A stretch of DNA of 64,000 nt from Candidatus Bathycorpusculum termitum (GTDB lineage: Archaea > Thermoproteota > Bathyarchaeia > Bathyarchaeales > Bathycorpusculaceae), in NCBI GenBank assembly GCA_031254875.1, contig JAIRTW010000056.1, positions 19,703 to 83,702 on the forward strand. Reading direction: 5' to 3'. The position numbers were made by a program, and so were the translations under genes. The notes beneath the pieces are model-generated. The model was not told where the DNA came from and did no database searches. It worked only from the letters and a program-made list of their open reading frames with translations. Positions 8,703 through 16,745 of this stretch are shown here, piece by piece (position 1 is the stretch's first letter; each line of letters begins with the position of its first letter).

Positions 8703-10160
8703 TTGCGGATTTGCTTGATTAATCCACCAAGGATACAGCCAAAAGCATGGGGACGCCCCAACGTTTTTCCACCTATAGTTCTGGCATCCGTTGCTGCGGT
8801 GCTTGAAAGAAACAATCAAGTTAACATCATCGACTCGCCTACTGAAGGCTGGAAAAACCTGCTGGAGCTGGATGCGACCAAGTACCGAGTGGGTTTGAGT
8901 GCAGAAACCATCGCAGACCGCATCAGAAGTTGGCAGCCAGATGTCGTCATCGTTGAAATTCCATTTTCAGGCTGGTCCAAAACAGCCTACGAAGTTGTTA
9001 CCATCACAAAAAACATCAACAAGGCTATCTCAGTGGTATTGTTTGGCCTTCATCCATCCTCCCGCCCGGAAGATTGTCTGCAAAGTAGTGAGGCGGATTT
9101 TGTGGTGGTCGGTGAACCCGAAATAACTCTCGCTGAGCTGGTTTTGGCGCTGGAGCAGAAAAAAACCGATTTAGCCAGCATCGACGGATTAGGTTACAGA
9201 AAAAATGGTAAAGTCGTCTTAAACCGCAGACGGGATGTCATCGAAGACTTAGATACCCTGCCCCTGCCCGCCCGGCACTTGTTACCCCTGCAAGTTTATG
9301 CCGATGTCGTCAAAGAAAATCCCTTGCGCGGAGAAATTACCAAACCCAACACTATAATTATCACCAGCCGAGGCTGCCCCTTTAGTTGTGTCTTTTGTAC
9401 ACATTCTCTTGTGTGGGGCAAAAAATGGCGCTCCCGAAGCCCCAACAACGTGGTTGACGAGATAGAACATGTCATCAAAACCTACGGAATCAAACAGATA
9501 GATTTCGCTGACGACAATATGACCTGGGACCCCAAACGCATAGCCGATATATGCGATTTAATCGTGAAACGCGACTTACGGTTTGAATGGTTCACGCCCA
9601 ACGGCATCCGTGCTGACACACTTAGCGAGGAGTTGCTCCGCAAGATGAAGCGTGCGGGTTGCAAAAAAATCCGGGTTGCCCCCGAATCAGGCATACAGCA
9701 CATCGTTTCCAACGTTGCCAAAAAAAATCTTGACCTAAAAAAGGTCGAGGCTGCAGTCGTAGCCTGCAAAAAAGTCGGCATTAAAGTCGGTTGCTTTTTT
9801 ATCATGGGTTTAATCGGCGAAACCAAAGAGGACATCGAAGCCACAATCCAGTATGCCTACAAACTCAAAGCGCTGGGCGCAGAGAGTTTCATCTTTAGTA
9901 TCGTCATGCCACTTTATGGTACAACATTCTATGAGCAGGCAAAATCCAAAGGCTATATCCGTGAGGGCTTCTGTGACTATACCTTAGCAGCGACCGAACC
10001 CCTTGTGGAAACACCCCAGTTTACTGCCCAAGAACTAACCGAGTTGTGCATGAAAGCTAACGCGATAAACCGGACCGTCACCACAAAAAAAATTCTGAGA
10101 GCAATACGGCATCCCCGAAAAACCGCTAAGATACTCCTGGGTAAACCAAACTCAACATAA
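8703..10160 (+). CDS. Cobalamin-dependent radical SAM protein (BchE-like)
   Basis: 485 residues. The N-terminal B12-binding domain is recognisable from ICLINPPR, the ordered strand VVIVEIPFSGW, and VVLFGLHPSS / DFVVVGEPE (about 1-150). The radical SAM domain follows with the cluster motif RGCPFSCVFC (CxxxCxxC, about 224-233), DFADDNMTWD, and CFFIMGLIGETKEDIE near residue 365. This is the architecture of methylases, ring-forming and other B12-radical SAM enzymes; the substrate cannot be read. It starts at TTG behind AAGGAGGG with good spacing. The gene is monocistronic as far as the sequence shows. Confidence 0.85.
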   Translation: MRICLINPPRIQPKAWGRPNVFPPIVLASVAAVLERNNQVNIIDSPTEGWKNLLELDATKYRVGLSAETIADRIRSWQPDVVIVEIPFSGWSKTAYEVVTITKNINKAISVVLFGLHPSSRPEDCLQSSEADFVVVGEPEITLAELVLALEQKKTDLASIDGLGYRKNGKVVLNRRRDVIEDLDTLPLPARHLLPLQVYADVVKENPLRGEITKPNTIIITSRGCPFSCVFCTHSLVWGKKWRSRSPNNVVDEIEHVIKTYGIKQIDFADDNMTWDPKRIADICDLIVKRDLRFEWFTPNGIRADTLSEELLRKMKRAGCKKIRVAPESGIQHIVSNVAKKNLDLKKVEAAVVACKKVGIKVGCFFIMGLIGETKEDIEATIQYAYKLKALGAESFIFSIVMPLYGTTFYEQAKSKGYIREGFCDYTLAATEPLVETPQFTAQELTELCMKANAINRTVTTKKILRAIRHPRKTAKILLGKPNST

Positions 10161-10473
10161 AACAGAAAATACAGCATGAAACTGATCTCTACATGCGATA
10201 AAATAGTAATAATAAAGACGCTGATTAAGCGGATGCCGAAAAGACTACGACCGCAACATAATCCTTGATTAAAGCTGTCAAGAAAGCAAAATATAGCGGT
10301 GACACAGTACCCGCATGTCTGATCTATATAGTTTGGAACTCAAAAAACAGCCGGCTTGAAAAAAGGCGCAATAATATAGGCAGTTACGCTGGAAGCATCT
10401 AGGTGGTTGCCTGTTTTTCAATAACAAATTTCAAATACCTGCCTTCTAACATAAAACACAGGTGTATATTGAC
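10161..10473. other. Intergenic stretch
   Basis: About 313 bases between the radical SAM gene and the DHS-like gene. A weak inverted repeat (AGGCA...TGCCT) followed by GTTTTT lies near 10377-10420 and could end transcription. Otherwise I see nothing. Confidence 0.35.
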
Positions 10474-11547
10474 ATGAGTAACGATTACTTTACCAAGAAA
10501 CTCGAACCAATCAAAGTCACCAAGCAGAAACCGATTTCTCAATTATTAAAGGAAATGAGCAAAACTGCATATCAAGGCCGCAAGCTGGGCGAAGCCGTCG
10601 ATGTCTGGGCAAATATGCTTAAAGAAAAAGATCTCGTTATTGCCTTGGGCTTCGCAGGTTCCATGTCTACAGCTGGGCAGTGGACAGTCATCAACTGGCT
10701 TATGGAGAACCGTTTCATAGACGTCTTGGTTTCAACAGGTGCAAACGTATCAGAGGATATCGTGGACGCGATGGGATTAGGTTACTGGCAGGGTAACCAC
10801 ATGGTCAACGACGAAGAACTCCTAAACGCAGATGTCAACCGCTACTACGACGTCTTTGGCAAAGAAACCGACTACCGCGAAATGGAAGACCTCATCACCG
10901 ACTATGTCATGACCTGCAAAGAAGACCACATGTACACTTCCGCTGAGTTCCTCCACGGACTCGGCAAATTTTTGAATAAGAAAAAGATCCCTGCAATCGC
11001 AGCAGTTGCGGCAGCCAACAAGGTTCCAATTTTCAGCCCCGCACTAGTGGACAGTGCATATGGCGAAACCTTTCTCCTCGCCAAAAATAAAGGGCACAAC
11101 ATCCACATAGACAGTGTCAAAGAATTCGACCAATTCATACAGATCGGAACAAAAACCAAAGAAGTCGGTGTCATCTACATCGGCGGGGGTGTCCCCAAAG
11201 ATCTCACTCAACTCATCGCCATATCCGTCTCACCCATGACTGAAGATCAAGGCGTCAAAAATAGAAAAGGTGGTCTGCGCAAATCCTTGCAGGAATACTA
11301 CTACCCTCACAAATACGCTATCCAAATCACCACCGACTCTCCACAGTGGGGCGGACTCAGCGGTTGCACATTGGAAGAAGCAATCAGCTGGGGCAAAATC
11401 AACAGCCAAACCGGAACCCGCGCGGTGTGCTACTGCGACGCAACCATCGCTCTACCCCTCATTGCACATGCCTTAGCTGAACGTATTCCTGAGAAGCGAA
11501 AAGGTCCTGACATGAGCTGGATCTTCAAAGATATGCCAAAAGCATAA
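10474..11547 (+). CDS. Deoxyhypusine synthase-like protein, divergent paralogue
   Basis: About 357 residues. The fold is that of the DHS family: VIALGFAGSMSTAGQWTVINWL near the N-terminus, VDVLVSTGANVSED, and the C-terminal active-site region GGLSGCTLEEAISWGKI with the catalytic-type lysine (about K308). It differs from true DHS in this region: the canonical GSxSGARPxEAVSWGK is GGLSGCTLEEAISWGK here, and the product is longer. Members of this DHS-like group can act as homospermidine synthases or on unknown amine substrates, so I do not assign eIF5A modification. The ATG at 10474 has GGTG nine bases upstream; an in-frame GTG at 10462 is less likely. It converges with a second DHS gene at 11677. 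Confidence 0.85.
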   Translation: MSNDYFTKKLEPIKVTKQKPISQLLKEMSKTAYQGRKLGEAVDVWANMLKEKDLVIALGFAGSMSTAGQWTVINWLMENRFIDVLVSTGANVSEDIVDAMGLGYWQGNHMVNDEELLNADVNRYYDVFGKETDYREMEDLITDYVMTCKEDHMYTSAEFLHGLGKFLNKKKIPAIAAVAAANKVPIFSPALVDSAYGETFLLAKNKGHNIHIDSVKEFDQFIQIGTKTKEVGVIYIGGGVPKDLTQLIAISVSPMTEDQGVKNRKGGLRKSLQEYYYPHKYAIQITTDSPQWGGLSGCTLEEAISWGKINSQTGTRAVCYCDATIALPLIAHALAERIPEKRKGPDMSWIFKDMPKA

Positions 11548-11577
11548 ACCTCATTCTTTTTATTTTTGTAGTAGGTT

Positions 11578-11619
11578 GCTGATTTCCAGCACAATGGAAC
11601 ACTGAATTACCTTAGTTAG
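11578..11619 (+). pseudogene. Short C-terminal coding relic
   Basis: The bases read ADFQHNGTLNYLS followed by TAG. A stretch at 61039-61081 reads ANFQPDGTLNYLNTVN followed by TAA. The two match in sequence and in position just before a stop, so both look like the end of one gene family whose upstream part is lost here. It lies between two converging genes. Confidence is limited by the short length. Confidence 0.35.
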
Positions 11620-11676
11620 CACCGACAATATGTCCTGCGGATCAGCTTTTAGGGCATTGTAGACAAAAGAGGTTGC

Positions 11677-12642
11677 TTACTTTCTTTTTTTATCCAGTCT
11701 ATCAATTAATGCGCTTGTCATTATTGGCAACACCATTGTTGCGTCTCCTTCAATCATTATGCATTTGGCTTTCTCGCTGATTTTACCCCACGACACCGCT
11801 TCTCTGGGGCGTGCACCGCTAAGACTGCCGTCCCATTCGTCTGCTGTGCTGATATAGACAGCGTAATCTAAGCCGTCTTTGAACTGATTCCACCAAATCG
11901 TGTGATGTTTGCTTATGCCGCCTCCAACTATGAGGGCTCCTGATTTTTTGGCATCAAAGACAGTGTTGTTGAGGTCATCTTCATCTTTTAGTAGGTTAAC
12001 TCTGAAGTCTTTGTGGTCTTGGCTGAAGAACCACAGCTGGTAGCCCACAGAGCCATCCGTTATACCTGGCACGTAGACGGGGATGTCGTTTTTGGCTGCC
12101 CAATAAAGAATAGAGGATTCATCGCAACAACGCAAGCCAATTTCGCGTGATAATTCGGCGGTGGAAAACTCTTTTTTTCCCTCCTTGTAGAGGTCAGAGA
12201 GCATAGTTTGGATTTTCTTTTCGATAATTGGGCCGTAACTGTCATTGGGAACAAGTACGTTGCCCAATCGGTTGATGCCTTCTTCATGTAGTTTGTTGTC
12301 GTTCATGATAAAGCCGCCTCTGTAATAGTCCTTCCAACATCGGGCGACATCGTGGTCAAGAGTGCCACAGGTCGTGATGATAACATCAATGAGTTTGCGT
12401 TTTACTAATTCGCGGATGACGCCCCGAGTACCCGTTGCAATGATGTCGGCGGTGAATGAAAGAAATTTAATGCATTTCTTGTCTGTAGCCATGGCTTCTA
12501 TGATGTCCACACCCGTGGCGAGTTTGCCCGCTGTAAAACCCCACGCCTCCCTCATCTGACCCACAAGCTCATCCACTGTCATGTTTTCTATGAACTGATA
12601 ATCTTTTACTGCAATTTTATGTGTTCCCTGTGTCTTCGGCAT
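11677..12642 (-). CDS. dys: Deoxyhypusine synthase
   Basis: 321 residues, normal for archaeal DHS. It makes the deoxyhypusine side chain on a/eIF5A from spermidine, using NAD. Visible features: FLSFTADIIATGTRGVIRELV near residue 60, IITTCGTLDHDVAR, and the complete active-site block EWDGSLSGARPREAVSWGKI with the catalytic lysine at about 287. This block is close to the canonical form, unlike that of the neighbour at 10474. The ATG has GGAGAC upstream on the minus strand. The two paralogues converge and are separated by about 130 bases. aIF5A itself is not in the window. Confidence 0.9.
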   Translation of the reverse strand: MPKTQGTHKIAVKDYQFIENMTVDELVGQMREAWGFTAGKLATGVDIIEAMATDKKCIKFLSFTADIIATGTRGVIRELVKRKLIDVIITTCGTLDHDVARCWKDYYRGGFIMNDNKLHEEGINRLGNVLVPNDSYGPIIEKKIQTMLSDLYKEGKKEFSTAELSREIGLRCCDESSILYWAAKNDIPVYVPGITDGSVGYQLWFFSQDHKDFRVNLLKDEDDLNNTVFDAKKSGALIVGGGISKHHTIWWNQFKDGLDYAVYISTADEWDGSLSGARPREAVSWGKISEKAKCIMIEGDATMVLPIMTSALIDRLDKKRK

Positions 12643-12821
12643 TTCGTAGTCTCCGCTGAGAGGTTAACAAATAAGGGAATAAATAGGTGTCGCGAACCGC
12701 GACGCTAAATTGAGAGTAATTAACTATTCGACTATGTCGACATATGTTGTTTTCAGCCAAAGTATACGCTGTGGTTGTTGTCTGTCAGGGAATCTCACAC
12801 CTGAAGTGTCTGAAACTGGCT

Positions 12822-13151
12822 CTAGAAGAATCCAGCATCACGTAACCTTAAGGCGTCTGTGATTTTGCCTTTAAACTGGACTTTACCAGTGAAGAAAGCT
12901 TTTTCGGCGCTTATTTTTCCGTTAACTAAATCCAAAAAATCTATACTGCTCAGCTTGAGCGATAAGCTAGGTGACGGTACAACGCCTTCTGTTACTTGGA
13001 GTTTCTGGTTTTTTACGGTGATACTCCAACTGCCGCTTTCTGGTCCAGATAAGTCAAGCTGGACTACTACGTCGATGCCTGAGGCCTTTTCTGGTTTAAA
13101 TTTTATAGGTAAGATTTTTTCGATGAATTCTCGAGGTGTTTGTGCTTCCAT
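12822..13151 (-). CDS. SCP2 sterol-binding-domain protein
   Basis: 109 residues. The strand pattern (VVVQLDLSGPESGSWSITVKN, LSLKLSSIDFLDLVNGKI, then AFFTGKVQFKGKITDALRL) is typical of a lone SCP2 domain, a small alpha/beta fold with a hydrophobic ligand tunnel. The AEKAFFTGKVQFKGK segment matches the family's usual 'A..lf..GklkieGd' end. The ligand is unknown. The strong purine-rich stretch GAGAGGAGAAGG lies directly before the ATG. It is downstream of cofE on the same strand, about 60 bases away, so it is probably co-transcribed. Confidence 0.8.
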   Translation of the reverse strand: MEAQTPREFIEKILPIKFKPEKASGIDVVVQLDLSGPESGSWSITVKNQKLQVTEGVVPSPSLSLKLSSIDFLDLVNGKISAEKAFFTGKVQFKGKITDALRLRDAGFF

Positions 13152-13212
13152 CCTTCTCCTCTCGTGCCTTTTGCTAAATGCAAGTCAGGCTTTTGAACTT
13201 TGTTAAGAAAAA

Positions 13213-14058
13213 TTATCGGAAGATATCTTTCTCTTTTGGGCGCATAAGCACAGTTACGGCTGTATCTTCAGTGGGCTGATAATTGTAGCCCCGTACGATG
13301 GCCGCTGGTATGCCCTCGCTGGCTTGCCCAATCACTAGCTCCGCCGCAGAAGCTAGCTCATCCGCTATAGCTGTTTGTTTTATTCTAAGTACGTAGCCAA
13401 ATAGGTCTTTTTCGCCCCGCCTGTCACGGATCGGCTTAAACCCTGCGGTGCCAATTGCCACGTTGATTTCACCCATCCGAAATGGTCTGCCATGTGTATC
13501 TGAAACAATCACCGCCACTTCTGCACCGCTGAGCCGCTTAATTTCTGCTCGAATACTTACAGCGGAGGCGTTGGGGTTTTTGGGCAAAGGCACCACGTTG
13601 TGATCTCCGCTGACGTTGGAGCGGTCAACGCCGGCATTGGCGCAGATGACGCCGCTGTTGGTTTCAGTTATGATGCTGTTCTGTCCTATGCGTACGATGT
13701 CTTTGGTTTCCTGTAGTATAACTTCAACAAGTGCAGGGTCTTTACTGGTTTGATTGGCGATTTCCACCGCACGCTGGGACGGTTTAACTGTGTTGAGATC
13801 TACGACGGTACCCTCGGATTTGGAGACCACCACATGCGTAACCACCACAACATCGCCCGGCTGGATTGGAGTGTTTTGCTTCTCTGCAGCCTCAACAATC
13901 ATTTTGCCCAAGTTGTCACCTGATTGTATTAGTGGTAGTCCCTCAACGGGAATCACTTGAATAGTGTTCGTGATGTTATCTCTCCTATTAGAATGCCTAA
14001 CTGCCCCTGAACTTAAGGTTTGCTTCTGATGTGTCTGGGATGAGTTGGGAACCTTCAT
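13213..14058 (-). CDS. cofE: Coenzyme F420-0:gamma-glutamyl ligase
   Basis: 281 residues from the ATG at 14058. CofE adds glutamates to F420-0 using GTP. Family signatures are visible: IQVIPVEGLPLIQSGDNL, PGDVVVVTHVVVSKSEG, VICANAGVDRSNV, SDTHGRPFRMGEINVAIG and GQASEGIPAAIVRG. Relative to usual CofE there is an odd basic N-terminal extension of about 29 residues with little sign of structure. The family normally begins at '(M)..IQVIPVEG'. Exactly there, AGGAGA (13986-13981) is followed nine bases later by an in-frame ACG (13971-13969), so translation may start at ACG. It lies downstream of the MetF-like and FrhB-like genes, which fits F420 use by that pair. Confidence 0.9.
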   Translation of the reverse strand: MKVPNSSQTHQKQTLSSGAVRHSNRRDNITNTIQVIPVEGLPLIQSGDNLGKMIVEAAEKQNTPIQPGDVVVVTHVVVSKSEGTVVDLNTVKPSQRAVEIANQTSKDPALVEVILQETKDIVRIGQNSIITETNSGVICANAGVDRSNVSGDHNVVPLPKNPNASAVSIRAEIKRLSGAEVAVIVSDTHGRPFRMGEINVAIGTAGFKPIRDRRGEKDLFGYVLRIKQTAIADELASAAELVIGQASEGIPAAIVRGYNYQPTEDTAVTVLMRPKEKDIFR

Positions 14059-14182
14059 AACAGATATCTCTGGTCAAGCGTAAAACAATTCATAGTTAAC
14101 CAAAGTCTAACAGGATTTGGTAACCAAAAAAAAGAATAAAGTTAAGTTGGGAAGAGACCGTGGTCTCTATTGGATTCTGTGT

Positions 14183-14908
14183 TTAACTGCGGAATTTCTG
14201 GAGTTTCTGTAGCATTAGCTTGTCGCCTTCAGCATCACCCGCACAGGTTGCGATGAGGCCGTCGACAAGTCCGACACATTTAGCTGCTTTCTCTTCCACA
14301 GTTTCCATGGTTGCAGCGGTTGGCCAGCCGATGAGTTTAAGGGTTTCTACGTTTCTAGATGTGCCGACCAAGAAGTATGCAAACAGCGGTTTGTTGAGTT
14401 TCTTGCATTCTTCGGAGACTGCTTTGAGCTGGTCAAATGAGTCATCGCTTAGTCTCATGAAGTAGACGAAGTCCCATGGCTGACGAACACGTTCCAGTGT
14501 GGCTTCGATTGACTGTCTCGCTGTTAAGAGGCATCCGAGTTTTAGGTTCTTTGTTTTTACGTCATTGCGTATGAAGTCCCTGGCTGTTTCAGATGACGGC
14601 AACTGCTTTATGGCTTCACCGAAGCGGGGTGTGTCTCCCATGGTGACTGCTAAGCCGTCGAGTCCAACGATGTCGGATGCAAGGGCTAAGCCGCCGACTT
14701 CAACGGGGCCTTTATAGTGTAATATGAAGATTGGGCAGACATATTTGTCTGGGTACTTGTTTTTGAGTAAGCAGCTGACTACGACGCCGCTTGGCGCTGG
14801 GAAACCGGCAGCTCCGTCAGTTACATTCCATCCATCGACTAGGTCTTTAAGTTCTTCTGCAAGCTTGAAGAATTTACGTGTGGGCACAAACTCGTTTAAG
14901 ATTTTCAT
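14183..14908 (-). CDS. Methylenetetrahydrofolate reductase-like (MetF-like) TIM-barrel protein
   Basis: 241 residues, shorter than bacterial MetF (about 290-300). The barrel pattern fits: EFVPTR at the first strand, GWNVTDGAAGFP, a partner of the NVTDG motif of short MetF proteins, CPIFILHYKG, and GLDGLAVTMGDTPRFG, which corresponds to MetF 'LxGDxP'. Later come KLGCLLTARQ and FVYFMRL. The likely role is reduction of methylene-tetrahydropterin to the methyl form, the step feeding the Cdh complex; the pterin and electron donor cannot be read. The gene follows an FrhB-like F420-flavoprotein gene on the same strand and precedes cofE, suggesting a MetF/FrhB pair using F420. It could instead be an uncharacterised MetF-fold enzyme. 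Confidence 0.65.
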   Translation of the reverse strand: MKILNEFVPTRKFFKLAEELKDLVDGWNVTDGAAGFPAPSGVVVSCLLKNKYPDKYVCPIFILHYKGPVEVGGLALASDIVGLDGLAVTMGDTPRFGEAIKQLPSSETARDFIRNDVKTKNLKLGCLLTARQSIEATLERVRQPWDFVYFMRLSDDSFDQLKAVSEECKKLNKPLFAYFLVGTSRNVETLKLIGWPTAATMETVEEKAAKCVGLVDGLIATCAGDAEGDKLMLQKLQKFRS

Positions 14909-15052
14909 GGAGATTTCATCTCGGTTTAACAGGGGAAGCTTTCTGGGTTAAAAAATCTTTTGCATACCAAACCATTAGTCCATTCCATTCGTTGCTTATC
15001 TTGGAATAAAGCCCTGACTCAACATTTTTAGTGGCTCAGATATTGCTCAGTA

Positions 15053-15886
15053 TTATCTCTTTTTTGCGTGTTTTCTTTTGAACTGGGCTATTTTGGTGAT
15101 CCCTTGGCTGTCAGCTACATCCCTTTCGGCATCCAAACCTGACACCAGTCTTGTTCCCTTTTTTGAGCGCACAATTACTGTGGAATACCCGGCTTTGTTG
15201 GTTGCTGAACCAACCGAAACATCCGCTAGTCGAGAAACAAAATCACTACAGAAACCGCACACCATCTCAGTTGCTCCCTCGAAGTCATTTATTTTGCAAC
15301 TAACCGCTCTGCCCTCAATCAACATGATAAATTTGCCCTGTTTAATCTGTACTTTTGTGGCTTTATCCAAATCAACACCTAATCTCGCCTTTATTTCTCC
15401 TTTGAGCTTCTGGGGGTTGAAGGCTCCAAAGCAGAACAACCCGATAACGGTGATTTCTATGTCTTTACCTATGGTCTGCTGAATTTTTCTGATCGCCGCT
15501 ACCTCGCATGGTGTACAAACGACGGCTATACGGTTTTTACCTTGCGCTAGGAGCTCCCGCAACTTTTTGGTTACGGCGACTCTATAGTAGATGGTGCCTT
15601 TCGCCGCCAAAACCTCCTCTGCAGTTTCTGCCGCTACAACATCTGCGTTGTATCCGTCTTTGCGGCGAACAACTATAGCTATATCAAACAAGCCCTCCCG
15701 CATCCCTTTCAGTAGCAGAGCGGTGACTATGCCGCCATCTTGACCTTCAATTTGACTTTTTGCTGAAAACAAATCACAGTAGATGCCCAGTTCCTTATCT
15801 TTGACTCCATCGAGAAACTGTTGCTCCCTTTTTTTTTCATCCTCTGCTCTGCGGTTCTGGATATTTTCCGGTTGTTCAGCCGCCAT
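15053..15886 (-). CDS. F420 hydrogenase/dehydrogenase beta-subunit family protein (FrhB-like)
   Basis: 277 residues. The FrhB/FdhB/FpoF-type fold is shown by YCDLFSAKSQIEGQDGGIVTALLLKGMREG, AKGTIYYRVAVTKKLRELL, VVCTPCEVAAIRKIQQ, and a Cys pair region MVCGFCSDFVSRLADVSVG. Such proteins bind FAD and an Fe-S cluster and exchange electrons with F420H2. The N-terminal double ferredoxin found in FpoF is absent, so it probably acts with a partner; the MetF-like gene starts 145 bases downstream on the same strand. The ATG at 15886 is used. Confidence 0.8.
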   Translation of the reverse strand: MAAEQPENIQNRRAEDEKKREQQFLDGVKDKELGIYCDLFSAKSQIEGQDGGIVTALLLKGMREGLFDIAIVVRRKDGYNADVVAAETAEEVLAAKGTIYYRVAVTKKLRELLAQGKNRIAVVCTPCEVAAIRKIQQTIGKDIEITVIGLFCFGAFNPQKLKGEIKARLGVDLDKATKVQIKQGKFIMLIEGRAVSCKINDFEGATEMVCGFCSDFVSRLADVSVGSATNKAGYSTVIVRSKKGTRLVSGLDAERDVADSQGITKIAQFKRKHAKKR

Positions 15887-16017
15887 CTAAACCGTAACCC
15901 TCTATTTAGAAGCTGATTTAGACGCAAATAAAGTTTTAAGCCCACTAACTGTTTTTCTATTCTCTTGGTGTCTATGCTAATCGATGAGAGCATTTCCATA
16001 TCGGTAATGTGTAATTA
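15887..16017. other. Intergenic stretch upstream of FrhB-like gene
   Basis: Presumed promoter region of the minus-strand FrhB-like, MetF-like and cofE genes. I saw no clear gene. It borders the inverted-repeat element at 16018. Confidence 0.3.
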
Positions 16018-16194
16018 AAATTTCGAGAGTGTTCACGTAATAGATAGATTGCATCAATTTCCGTAGCTTTGCCCTGATTAACTCTTCTCTCTGATGGGCA
16101 GTTCGTGCATTTTTGCCCCGATTTTGCCCTTTTGATGGCTTGTAAAGGTCAGTACATTGACTTTTCTATCTAAAAGCGAACACTCTCAAAATTT
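16018..16194. mobile_element. MITE-like element with about 30-base terminal inverted repeats
   Basis: The left end (from 16018) reads AAATTTCGAGAGTGTTCACG and continues to TAGATAGA. The reverse complement of the right end (from 16194 inwards) reads AAATTTTGAGAGTGTTCGC and also continues to TAGATAGA. The first 17 positions match except one, and the match resumes after a small gap to give about 30 bases. The 177-base element has no coding capacity. No clear target duplication could be seen (flanks are AT-rich). It may be a non-autonomous transposable element or a long hairpin; it sits beside an isolated LURP-one-like gene. Confidence 0.5.
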
Positions 16195-16241
16195 CATAGC
16201 ACTTTAATCAAAACACGCTTTATGAGCGTTTTCTAGGTATA

Positions 16242-16745
16242 TCAATGATGGTGGTAATAGTTACTATTAGTGTTAGTTTGTGTGGCCAAAGCACAATCTA
16301 CCGCCAAAGCGACGCATAGGCATAAAAGCTCGTCACACGGATTGGTGATGTAAAGTTCGTAGCTGTCGCCCAATGTGAACCACTTTTTAGACAAACGCAT
16401 GATTTGTCTGCCACCATCGGTCAACGAATACTCGTGTGCCCAAAAGTCGCCTTCAAGCCGCCAAGACAATCCCTCCAAACGATAGCTCGGTTTGAAAAAC
16501 GTGACCTCTTTGACGATTTCGCACACAACACGTCCACCGATTTCGATATAATAACGCGGCAGCCATGACCATACCTTTTGCCGTATGAACGCGGCTTCCT
16601 CGCCATTTGGGTTGTAGACATGAAGTTTCTTGCCCCATGTGAATATCTCGCCCTCCACAGCAAATCGGTCGCTACCGTTTTCGTCTTTTACATAAAATCG
16701 GTCGCGCCACGAGAATACTTTTTGTTTAAGATAGAGTTTTATCAA
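16242..16745 (-). CDS. LURP-one-related (Tubby-like fold) family protein
   Basis: 167 residues. The repeated short beta strands with WxxRFYVKDENG, FAVEGEIFTWGKKLHVYNPNGEE and AAFIRQKVWSWLPRYYIEIGG are typical of LURP-one-related proteins, which have a Tubby-like barrel and no known enzymatic activity. The C-terminus has an odd hydrophobic Ala/Cys segment followed by NTNSNYYHHH. It starts at TTG with GGAGG five bases upstream. It is isolated between a MITE-like element and a long AT-rich gap, and its base composition feels different from the neighbours; acquisition by transfer is plausible. Confidence 0.75.
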   Translation of the reverse strand: MIKLYLKQKVFSWRDRFYVKDENGSDRFAVEGEIFTWGKKLHVYNPNGEEAAFIRQKVWSWLPRYYIEIGGRVVCEIVKEVTFFKPSYRLEGLSWRLEGDFWAHEYSLTDGGRQIMRLSKKWFTLGDSYELYITNPCDELLCLCVALAVDCALATQTNTNSNYYHHH

